From Rhodospirillales bacterium (GTDB lineage: Bacteria; Pseudomonadota; Alphaproteobacteria; CACIAM-22H2): a DNA stretch of 7,476 nt. Numbering within the stretch: the stretch's first letter is position 1; the number at the start of each line of letters is the position of its first letter. This document shows positions 1-4,709 of this stretch, piece after piece. The translations under genes and the position numbers were made by a program. The notes under the pieces are model-generated. The model ran no database searches. It saw only the letters and a list, made by a program, of their open reading frames with translations, and was not told the origin of the DNA. The stretch covers positions 1 through 7,476 of the forward strand of contig JACQAF010000282.1 in NCBI GenBank assembly GCA_016195145.1, read 5' to 3'.

Positions 1-33
1 CGATGGCGTTTTCGGGTTCTGGCAGCAGCTAAA

Positions 34-78
34 CCTTTTCGGCCCTCCCTGCGTCTAAGGAGTGTCGAAAAGGAGGGC
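34..78 (+). promoter_or_regulatory. Potential hairpin overlapping the ribosome binding site of the 85-603 gene
   Basis: Bases 34-48 can pair with 59-73: 13 Watson-Crick pairs, one G-U wobble (42/65) and one mismatch (44/63), around a 10-nt loop (49-58). The 3' arm ends with the first bases of the Shine-Dalgarno sequence AGGAGGG (71-77). A competing pairing joins GCCCTCC (42-48) to GGAGGGC (72-78) and would cover the whole Shine-Dalgarno sequence. No T-run follows, so it does not look like a classical intrinsic terminator. Control of translation start is an inference from the pairing alone. Confidence 0.4.
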
Positions 79-84
79 AAAATC

Positions 85-603
85 ATGAAGAACGCAGCGA
101 GACTTGCAGGAGGGGTTGTTTTGGGGGGCTTCCTTGCCGCCGCCCCGCTCGCCAAACCGGTCTGCGGCAAGATCGCGGCCATGGTCTCGGTCGACGATTT
201 CGCCGATCGTCCCCCGCATGTCCTGGCCGACGGCGAGACGCTGACCCTCGGCACGCACGCGGTCAAATGGTTCGATGCGCCGCATCTGCCGCATGGCTGG
301 GAATGCGGCTATATCGCCGATCCGACGACGCACACGCTGTTCTGCGGCGACCTGTTCGCCTGCAACGGCACCGCGCCCACACCGCTGATCGAAACCGACA
401 TTCTCGGCCCCAGCGAACAGTTCCGCGCCGCCATGGACCCTTACGCGCATGCGCCGAACAGCCGCGCGCTGCTTGAGCGTCTGGCATCCAGCGAGCCGAC
501 GACGCTCGCCCTGATGCATGGCAGCGCGTGGCGCGGCGACGGCGCGGCCCTGTTGCGCGCGCTGGCCGGGCGGCTGACGGCCAAGCACCCGCTGGCGGCC
601 TAG
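85..603 (+). CDS. Metallo-beta-lactamase-fold protein, C-terminal half with a signal-peptide-like N-terminus
   Basis: From about residue 16 the protein matches, from memory, the C-terminal half of MBL-fold hydrolases of the flavodiiron-like type. It shows a DxPHLPHxWECGY stretch (residues 64-76), a CGDLF motif whose Asp89 is the usual bridging metal ligand, and an LMHGSAW motif whose His145 is the usual last ligand. Family members are usually about 250 residues and carry an HxHxDH metal motif in the N-terminal half; here the protein is 172 residues and that motif is absent. Residues 1-23 instead look like a Sec signal peptide: basic start (MKNAAR), hydrophobic LAGGVVLGGFLAAA core, small residues before a possible cut near PLA/KP. 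The ATG at 85 has a strong AGGAGGG 7 nt upstream. The same frame is open to the window start, but its translation there is not MBL-like. Without half the metal site, hydrolase activity is doubtful. It could be a remnant, a fusion product or an assembly artefact. Confidence 0.6.
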   Translation: MKNAARLAGGVVLGGFLAAAPLAKPVCGKIAAMVSVDDFADRPPHVLADGETLTLGTHAVKWFDAPHLPHGWECGYIADPTTHTLFCGDLFACNGTAPTPLIETDILGPSEQFRAAMDPYAHAPNSRALLERLASSEPTTLALMHGSAWRGDGAALLRALAGRLTAKHPLAA

Positions 604-1151
604 GCGCCGACCTCGCCCGGCACGGCCGAAGCGCCGGCCTTGTATTCGGCGCCGAGCCGCGCGTAACGCTCGGGCAGCGCGGTCATATAGGCCTTTTCCT
701 CGTCGTTGACCGCGCGCAGAAACCGCGCCGGGCTGCCGCCCCACAGCTCGCCGCGCTTGACGCGCTTGCCCGGCGTGATCAGCGCGCCGGCCGCGACCAG
801 CGCCCCGCCCTCGACGACGGCGCGGTCCATCACGCACGCCTTCATGCCGATGAAACAACCGTCTTCGAGCGTGCAGGCGTGGATCAGCGCCAGATGGCCG
901 ATGGTCACGTCGTCGCCGATCACGGTTTCGCCGCCGTCGCGGCTCGACACATGGATGACGCTGCCGTCCTGGACATTGGTGCGCGCGCCGATGCGGATCG
1001 AGCGCATGTCGCCGCGCACCACGACGCCGAACCATAGATTGGCGCGCGCCCCCACCTCGACATCGCCGATCACGGTCGCGTTTTCGGCGACGAAGGCGTC
1101 ATCGGCGATGCGCGGCCTGCGGCCGCGATAGGGCAGGATCAGGCCGCTCAT
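600..1151 (-). CDS. Gamma-class carbonic anhydrase-like hexapeptide-repeat protein
   Basis: This 183-residue protein is a left-handed beta-helix protein of the YrdA/PaaY/gamma-carbonic anhydrase family. Repeats of the form [VI]GDxxxIG run through roughly residues 22-125. The zinc ligands of the family are visible as His67 (VIHV), His86 and His91 (GHLALIHA), with the 5-residue spacing of the last two that the archaeal enzyme Cam has. Arg47, Asp49 (VVRGDMRSIRIG) and Gln61 (NVQD) also match conserved positions. The C-terminal helix (about 147-170) is the usual cap of the trimer. Many relatives have no demonstrated CO2 hydration activity, so the reaction is unproven. It starts 3 nt after the argC stop and is almost certainly co-transcribed with argC. 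Its own stop codon overlaps the stop of the convergent 85-603 gene (600-603). Confidence 0.9.
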   Translation of the reverse strand: MSGLILPYRGRRPRIADDAFVAENATVIGDVEVGARANLWFGVVVRGDMRSIRIGARTNVQDGSVIHVSSRDGGETVIGDDVTIGHLALIHACTLEDGCFIGMKACVMDRAVVEGGALVAAGALITPGKRVKRGELWGGSPARFLRAVNDEEKAYMTALPERYARLGAEYKAGASAVPGEVGA

Positions 1152-1154
1152 GGT

Positions 1155-2216
1155 TTAGGGAAACAGCGCTTCCTGCGCGAGCCCGGCCGTTTCGTCGAGA
1201 TCGCACATGACATTCATGTTCTGCACCGCCTGGCCCGAGGCGCCCTTGACCAGATTGTCTTCGACCGAGACGAGGATCGCCCGGCCGGGCAAACGGTCGG
1301 CAAACACGCCGATCAGGCAGGCATTGGAGCCGCGCACATGGCGCGTGGCCGGCGAAAGCCCTTCCGGCGCGAGGCGCACGAACGGCTCGCCGGCATAACG
1401 CTTGGCCAGCGTGGCGCGCAGATCGGCCGCCGTCGCGCCATCGGCCAGCCGGACATAGATCGTCGACAGGATGCCGCGATTCATCGGCATCAGGTGCGGC
1501 GTGAAATTGACTGATACTGGCCGTTTGGCGGCGAGGCTCAGGCCCTGTTCGATTTCCGGCGTGTGGCGATGGTTGGCGATGCCGTAGGCGTGGATGCCTT
1601 CCGCCACTTCGGTGAAAAGGTTCGCCTCCTTCACCGCCCGGCCGGCGCCGGTGACGCCGGATTTCGAATCGATAATGATGTCGTCGGCCGATATCTGCCT
1701 GGCTTCGAGCAGCGGCACCAGCGGCAACTGCGCCGAGGTGGGATAGCAGCCGGGATTGGCGACCAGCCGCGCCGCCCTGACCTCGGCCCGCGCCAGTTCG
1801 GTCAGGCCGTACACCGCTTCTTTCTGAAACTCCGGCGCGCGATGGGCATGGCCGTACCATTTCGCATAGGCCTCGACATCGGCGAGCCGGAAATCAGGCG
1901 ACAGATCGATCACCTTCAGCACCCGCGGCAGGGCCTTGATCACGCTCTGCGTCGTACCGTGCGGCAGGGCGCAGAACACCATGTCGAGCTGCGACCAATC
2001 GGCATCGTCGATCTTCACCAGCTTGGGCAGGTTGAGGTGGCCGAGATGGGGAAACACCGCGCCCAGCGTCTGCCCCGCCGCGCGGTCGCCGGTGAGCAGG
2101 CGCATCTCGACCCGCGGATGATGGGCGAGCAGGCGAACCAGCTCGGCCCCGGTATAGCCGCTGGCCCCCAATATGCCGACCCGGATCCGGTTCGATGCGC
2201 TCTTGCCGTTCTTCAT
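1155..2216 (-). CDS. argC: N-acetyl-gamma-glutamyl-phosphate reductase
   Basis: ArgC reduces N-acetylglutamyl-5-phosphate to the semialdehyde with NADPH, the third step of arginine biosynthesis, in the cytoplasm. The protein has the Rossmann signature GxxGYTGxE (GASGYTGAE, residues 17-25) and the active-site Cys157 in VANPGCYPT. It also has the SGVTGAGR loop (186-193) and an NHRHTPEI segment (216-223) holding the conserved histidine region. With the chosen ATG it is 353 residues, typical of the long (type 1) ArgC form. I chose the ATG at 2214-2216 because GGGAAGG (2222-2228) precedes it by 5 nt and the family begins close to it. The ATG 11 codons upstream has no Shine-Dalgarno sequence and would add a non-conserved tail. 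The gene lies downstream of rpsI beyond an intrinsic terminator, with a candidate promoter of its own, and is followed directly by the gamma-carbonic anhydrase-like gene. Confidence 0.96.
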   Translation of the reverse strand: MKNGKSASNRIRVGILGASGYTGAELVRLLAHHPRVEMRLLTGDRAAGQTLGAVFPHLGHLNLPKLVKIDDADWSQLDMVFCALPHGTTQSVIKALPRVLKVIDLSPDFRLADVEAYAKWYGHAHRAPEFQKEAVYGLTELARAEVRAARLVANPGCYPTSAQLPLVPLLEARQISADDIIIDSKSGVTGAGRAVKEANLFTEVAEGIHAYGIANHRHTPEIEQGLSLAAKRPVSVNFTPHLMPMNRGILSTIYVRLADGATAADLRATLAKRYAGEPFVRLAPEGLSPATRHVRGSNACLIGVFADRLPGRAILVSVEDNLVKGASGQAVQNMNVMCDLDETAGLAQEALFP

Positions 2217-2233
2217 GACAACCTTCCCCGACC

Positions 2234-2262
2234 AAGATAGCCGCGCCATGCGGCGAAAGCAA
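2234..2262 (-). promoter_or_regulatory. Candidate promoter for argC
   Basis: On the minus strand TTGCTT (2257-2262) and TATCTT (2234-2239) are separated by exactly 17 nt. The -35 matches the sigma-70 consensus at 3 of 6 positions and the -10 at 4 of 6. The -35 overlaps the T-run of the rpsI terminator. Transcription would start near 2227, giving a leader of only about 10 nt that begins at or inside the argC Shine-Dalgarno sequence. The short leader is a weakness of this call; read-through from rpsI is the alternative. Confidence 0.4.
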
Positions 2263-2291
2263 AAAGGGCGCCCCGGGGAGGGACGCCCTTT
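2261..2291 (-). terminator. Rho-independent terminator of the rplM-rpsI operon
   Basis: Read on the minus strand, AAAGGGCG (2284-2291) and CGCCCTTT (2263-2270) form a perfect 8-bp stem around a 13-nt GC-rich loop. With the two further bases at 2261-2262 the run becomes five T. It lies 30 nt downstream of the rpsI stop. The mirror-side T-run needed for termination of plus-strand transcripts is weaker, so the direction is taken as minus. Confidence 0.75.
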
Positions 2292-2298
2292 CGGCCTG

Positions 2299-2314
2299 CG
2301 CCCCTCCGGGGGCG
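2299..2314 (-). repeat. Short GC-rich hairpin between the rpsI stop and its terminator
   Basis: CGCCCC (2299-2304) and GGGGCG (2309-2314) form a perfect 6-bp stem with a 4-nt loop. It sits 7 nt after the rpsI stop and just upstream of the intrinsic terminator on the transcript. It has no T-run of its own. It may protect the 3' end or help termination; this is inference. Confidence 0.4.
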
Positions 2315-2321
2315 TGTTCGA

Positions 2322-2828
2322 TCAACGCTTCGAGAACTGGAAGCTGCGTCGGGCCTTGGCGCGGCCGTATTTCTTACGCTCGACCACGCGGCTGTCGCGG
2401 GTCAGGAAGCCGCCGGCCTTGAGCACAGGGCGCAGTTCCGGCTCGTAATAGGTGAGCGCCTTGCTGACGCCATGGCGCACCGCACCCGCCTGTCCCGACA
2501 GCCCGCCGCCGGTGACCGTGCACCACACGTCGAACTGGTCGGCGCGGTTGGCGACGACGAAGGGCTGGCGGAGCAGCATGCGCAGCACCGGCCGGGCGAA
2601 ATAGACCTGCTGGTCGCGGCCGTTGATCGTCATCTTGCCGGTGCCGGGCTTGATCCACACGCGGGCGACGGCGTTCTTGCGCTTGCCGGTGGCGTAGGAA
2701 CGACCTTGCGCGTCGCGTTGCGGCTCGGGCAGTTCCTGTGGGACGACAGCCGCAGCAGCGCTCGCCATGGCGAGATCGGCCAGGGTGCGGGTGGACGACA
2801 CGACCGACGCCTTTTCCTTCTCGGCCAT
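2322..2828 (-). CDS. rpsI: 30S ribosomal protein S9
   Basis: Ribosomal protein uS9 sits in the head of the small subunit, and its basic C-terminal tail reaches the P-site tRNA. The protein carries the core signature GRSYATGKRKNAVARVWI (residues 42-59), the GGGLSGQAGAVRHGVSKAL region, and ends in the characteristic basic ...RRSFQFSKR tail. It is 168 residues. The core is preceded by about 40 residues rich in Ala and acidic groups, an extension seen in alphaproteobacterial S9 but absent from the roughly 130-residue E. coli protein. The ATG is 2 nt after the rplM stop and has AGAGGAG inside the rplM 3' end, so the two genes are translated from one transcript. An intrinsic terminator follows. Confidence 0.98.
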   Translation of the reverse strand: MAEKEKASVVSSTRTLADLAMASAAAAVVPQELPEPQRDAQGRSYATGKRKNAVARVWIKPGTGKMTINGRDQQVYFARPVLRMLLRQPFVVANRADQFDVWCTVTGGGLSGQAGAVRHGVSKALTYYEPELRPVLKAGGFLTRDSRVVERKKYGRAKARRSFQFSKR

Positions 2829-2830
2829 GC

Positions 2831-3307
2831 TCAGGCGCTCCTCTTGTTCTTCGGGTTGAGCTTGGCGAGGTCGATCGCCGCCGGCTGCTGGGCGGCGTGC
2901 GGATGCTCGGCCCCCTTATAGACCTTGAGGTTACGCATCTGCGCCCGGGCGAGCGGGCTTTCCTTCTTCATCATCCGCTCCACGGCCTTGACGATCAGAC
3001 GCTCGGGAAACTTGCCCGACAGGATTTGCCGCGGCGTACGCTCCTTCACCCCGCCGACATGGCCGGTGTGCCAGTAGAAAACGTCGTCGCGCATCTTGTT
3101 GCCGGTCAGGCGGATTTTTTCGGCGTTGATGACAACGATATTGTCGCCGCAATCGACGTGCGGCGTGTAGCTCGGCTTATGCTTGCCCTTGAGCCGGGTG
3201 GCGATAAAAGCGGCCAGGCGCCCGAGAATGACGCCCTCGGCGTCAATCAGGTACCATTTCTTCGATTTGGCGGCTTCGGCCGTGCTCAGGGATATCGTCG
3301 TTTTCAT
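2831..3307 (-). CDS. rplM: 50S ribosomal protein L13
   Basis: Ribosomal protein uL13 is an early-assembly protein of the large subunit that binds 23S rRNA. The 158-residue product shows the family pattern from KKWYLIDAEGVILGRLA (residues 16-32), through GDNIVVINAEKIRLTGNK (54-71) and YWHTGHVGG (78-86), to the PERLIVKAVERMM segment (101-113) and LKVYKGAEHPH (127-137). I chose the ATG at 3305-3307 because this gives the family's usual length. The upstream in-frame TTG at 3385 lies inside the promoter -35 element and cannot be the start. The Shine-Dalgarno sequence is weak, and a hairpin lies in the leader, which together suggest regulated translation. rpsI follows after 2 nt. Confidence 0.98.
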   Translation of the reverse strand: MKTTISLSTAEAAKSKKWYLIDAEGVILGRLAAFIATRLKGKHKPSYTPHVDCGDNIVVINAEKIRLTGNKMRDDVFYWHTGHVGGVKERTPRQILSGKFPERLIVKAVERMMKKESPLARAQMRNLKVYKGAEHPHAAQQPAAIDLAKLNPKNKRSA

Positions 3308-3327
3308 GACAGCACCGGAATTCAGAT

Positions 3328-3345
3328 GACGGCAAAAATGCCGTC
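3328..3345 (-). promoter_or_regulatory. Hairpin in the rplM leader
   Basis: GACGGCA (3328-3334) and TGCCGTC (3339-3345) form a perfect 7-bp stem with a 4-nt loop that reads TTTT on the transcript strand. It would begin about 5 nt after the predicted transcription start and end 20 nt before the rplM ATG. Autogenous control of rplM-rpsI by L13 has been reported in E. coli, and L13 leader RNAs are known in Firmicutes. Whether this hairpin plays that part is inference. No T-run directly follows, so it is not an evident attenuator. Confidence 0.45.
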
Positions 3346-3356
3346 CAAGGCGGCGG

Positions 3357-3385
3357 AGTATCTTTATCCACCTTACGCCTGTCAA
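3357..3385 (-). promoter_or_regulatory. Sigma-70-type promoter of rplM-rpsI
   Basis: On the minus strand a perfect -35 TTGACA (3380-3385) is followed after 17 nt by GATACT (3357-3362), a 4-of-6 match to TATAAT. The predicted start near 3350 gives a leader of about 43 nt before rplM. The 20 bases upstream of the -35 region (3391-3410) are 15/20 A or T, consistent with an UP-like element, as expected for a strongly expressed ribosomal protein operon. Confidence 0.7.
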
Positions 3386-3422
3386 CGCCTAAAACCGCAT
3401 ATAAATCAATTATATTATGATA

Positions 3423-3440
3423 ACGGTATTATATTACCGT
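3423..3440. repeat. AT-rich inverted repeat between the thioesterase gene and the rplM promoter
   Basis: ACGGTA (3423-3428) and TACCGT (3435-3440) are perfect inverted arms around 6 A/T bases. The surrounding spacer (3386-3450) is far more AT-rich than the genes and also holds a 9-bp direct repeat ATTATATTA (3409-3417 and 3428-3436, 19 bp apart). The hairpin is 20 nt past the thioesterase stop, so it could be a weak terminator for that gene, although the following TATCATAAT is not a clean T-run. It could equally be a protein-binding site upstream of rplM. Confidence 0.3.
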
Positions 3441-3459
3441 AAATCTAATCGGCTTTTTT

Positions 3460-3906
3460 CTATGGCGCTTTGTGGGACACTTTTTCAATGCCGGGCGGCA
3501 CCGAATAGGTGACCGTGATATGCGCCACCGGCTCGCGTTCGCCCTCGGCATAGAGCGTCACCTCGCCGAAAGCCAGGCGCTTGCCGCAGCGGATCATCCG
3601 CCCATGCGCGACGATATCGACCGGCGGCGGCCGGCGCAGGAAATTGATGTTGAGGCTGCTCGTCACCGCCCCCTCGCCGCGCGCGCCGATGGCACGAATG
3701 ACCACCACGTACATCGCATAGTCGGCCACGGCCATCATCGCCGGTCCGTTGACCGTGCCGCCGGCGCGCACGAAATCGCGGCGAAACGGCAGCCGTACAA
3801 TGACGCTGCGCGGGCTGATCTTCTCGACCCTGAAGCCGAAAAGTCCGGCGAGCGGCGTCGTCTTGCGTGTCCGGCGCATCAGCGCCGCAATCGAAATCCG
3901 GGCCAA
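3460..3906 (-). CDS. PaaI-like hotdog-fold thioesterase
   Basis: The 148-residue protein fits the single-domain hotdog fold of PaaI/YdiI-type acyl-CoA thioesterases, which hydrolyse acyl-CoA to free acid and CoA. The segment RAGGTVNGPAMMAVADYAMYV (residues 47-67) corresponds to the hotdog helix. The usual GxxHGGxxxxLAD reads G-T-V-N-G-P here, with Asn53 in place of His and Asp62 kept at the Asp position. The later NINFLRRPPPVDIVAHGRMIRCGKRLAFGEV (86-116) is the typical strand/loop that packs the CoA end. The start is a TTG with GGGGAG 8 nt upstream; the next in-frame ATG (residue 10) lacks any Shine-Dalgarno sequence and would trim the N-terminal helix. The substrate cannot be read from the sequence. 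It is divergent from the tetR gene, which may regulate it. Confidence 0.85.
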   Translation of the reverse strand: MARISIAALMRRTRKTTPLAGLFGFRVEKISPRSVIVRLPFRRDFVRAGGTVNGPAMMAVADYAMYVVVIRAIGARGEGAVTSSLNINFLRRPPPVDIVAHGRMIRCGKRLAFGEVTLYAEGEREPVAHITVTYSVPPGIEKVSHKAP

Positions 3907-3914
3907 ATTGCGAT

Positions 3915-3920
3915 CTCCCC
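3915..3920 (-). promoter_or_regulatory. Ribosome binding site supporting a TTG start
   Basis: GGGGAG on the minus strand lies 8 nt before the TTG at 3904-3906. No ATG or GTG in that frame is near it, so this site decides the uncommon start of the thioesterase gene. Confidence 0.6.
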
Positions 3921-3959
3921 GCAGGTTGCCGCGCAGTGTCCGAGCGGCCGATCCGTTAT

Positions 3960-3969
3960 GTATCGATAC
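3960..3969. promoter_or_regulatory. Perfect palindrome in the divergent thioesterase/tetR spacer, candidate operator
   Basis: GTATCGATAC is a perfect 10-bp palindrome, 54 bp upstream of the thioesterase start and 13 bp upstream of the candidate tetR -35. TetR-family proteins commonly bind palindromes in the spacer next to their own gene. The assignment rests on position and symmetry only; the core is shorter than most TetR operators and no second copy was seen in the window. Confidence 0.3.
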
Positions 3970-3974
3970 TAATA

Positions 3975-4000
3975 ATAAACATTGTTCAATTTTATAAACA
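3975..4000. repeat. Direct repeat ATAAACA in the divergent spacer
   Basis: ATAAACA occurs at 3975-3981 and 3994-4000, 19 bp apart, close to two helical turns. Both copies flank the candidate -35 element of tetR. In such AT-rich sequence a 7-bp repeat may be chance. Confidence 0.25.
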
Positions 4001-4009
4001 GCATATTAT
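3982..4009 (+). promoter_or_regulatory. Candidate promoter of the tetR-crotonase operon
   Basis: TTGTTC (3982-3987) and TATTAT (4004-4009) are separated by 16 nt. The -10 matches consensus at 5 of 6 positions, the -35 at 3 of 6. Transcription would start near 4016, about 29 nt before the tetR ATG. The AT-rich setting makes chance matches likely. Confidence 0.4.
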
Positions 4010-4044
4010 TAAACTCATTCAAGCCTTTGGGAACGCCGTTCGCC

Positions 4045-4680
4045 ATGGCCCGTCCGCTCCCCCTCGACCGTCATGACCGCCAACAAGCCGCGCGCGAATT
4101 CCGCCGCGCCAATTTGCTTATCGCCGCCCAGCAGGTTTTTGCCGATGCCGGCCTCGAAGGCGCCACTATTCGCGCCATCGCCCAGGCCGCCGGCTATACG
4201 CCGGGCGCGGTCTATTCCTATTACCCGACCAAGGAAGCGATCTATGCCGACATCCTGTCGCATTCGCTGACCGCGCTGGGCGCGGCCGTGCGCGACGCGG
4301 CCGCGGCGGCGCATAGCGATGAGGCGCGGCTGCGCGCGGCCGTGCGCGCCTTCTACGATTACTATTACGACCGCCCGCAGGAGCTCGATCTCGGCTTCTA
4401 TCTGTTCCAGGGCATTCGTCCGCGCGGGCTCACCCCCGCCCTCGACCGGGTGCTCAATAACCGGCTGGTCGCCGTCCTGCAGATCATTGCCGCCGCCATG
4501 GCGCGTTATGCCGGGGTCGCGCATCTCGACGCCCACCGCGAGACCGTCGCCGCCATGTGCCACATCTGCGGCGTGTTGCTGATGGCCAATACCGGCCGTC
4601 TCAGGACCCTCGACAGCGAGCCCGCCGCCCTGGTCGACCACTATCTCGATTGCCTCGTCGCGCGGTTGCGGCCGCGCTGA
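4045..4680 (+). CDS. TetR/AcrR-family transcriptional regulator
   Basis: The 211-residue protein has the N-terminal TetR DNA-binding domain. The helix-turn-helix spans about residues 40-60 (ATIRAIAQAAGYTPGAVYSYY), followed by the hallmark PTKEAIYADIL (61-71). The rest (about 75-210) is the all-helical ligand and dimer domain, which is too variable to name a ligand. I chose the ATG at 4045; the frame stays open to a TTG at 3982, but that lies in the candidate promoter and would add a tail of non-coding character. The Shine-Dalgarno sequence is weak (GGGA, 12 nt away). It is divergent from a thioesterase and leads two crotonase genes by 29 nt, so an acyl-CoA or related acid is a reasonable guess for its inducer. 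FadR- and PsrA-type TetR proteins set the precedent. Confidence 0.92.
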   Translation: MARPLPLDRHDRQQAAREFRRANLLIAAQQVFADAGLEGATIRAIAQAAGYTPGAVYSYYPTKEAIYADILSHSLTALGAAVRDAAAAAHSDEARLRAAVRAFYDYYYDRPQELDLGFYLFQGIRPRGLTPALDRVLNNRLVAVLQIIAAAMARYAGVAHLDAHRETVAAMCHICGVLLMANTGRLRTLDSEPAALVDHYLDCLVARLRPR

Positions 4681-4709
4681 GAAACACCAGCCAACGGAGG
4701 AGACCGCGA

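Noticed and set aside
1..84. End of an upstream protein gene before base 60
   Set aside because: Two frames close at 30-32 and 56-58, but too little sequence is present to recognise either as coding.
55..1035. Long open frame on the minus strand across the MBL and carbonic anhydrase-like genes
   Set aside because: Arg-rich translation with no domain; it overlaps two well-supported genes in other frames and is a by-product of GC-rich codon use.
2217..2249. argC start at the ATG 11 codons upstream (2247-2249)
   Set aside because: It has no Shine-Dalgarno sequence, adds non-conserved residues and lies in the candidate promoter; the ATG at 2214-2216 has GGGAAGG at good spacing.
3308..3385. Longer rplM reading from a TTG at 3385
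   Set aside because: The TTG is part of the TTGACA promoter element, and the extra 26 residues have no counterpart in L13.
3982..4044. Longer tetR reading from a TTG at 3982
   Set aside because: It overlaps the candidate -35/-10 and encodes an AT-rich stretch unlike the rest of the protein.
4015..4641. Minus-strand open frame opposite tetR
   Set aside because: No family resemblance, and it is fully antisense to a clear TetR protein.
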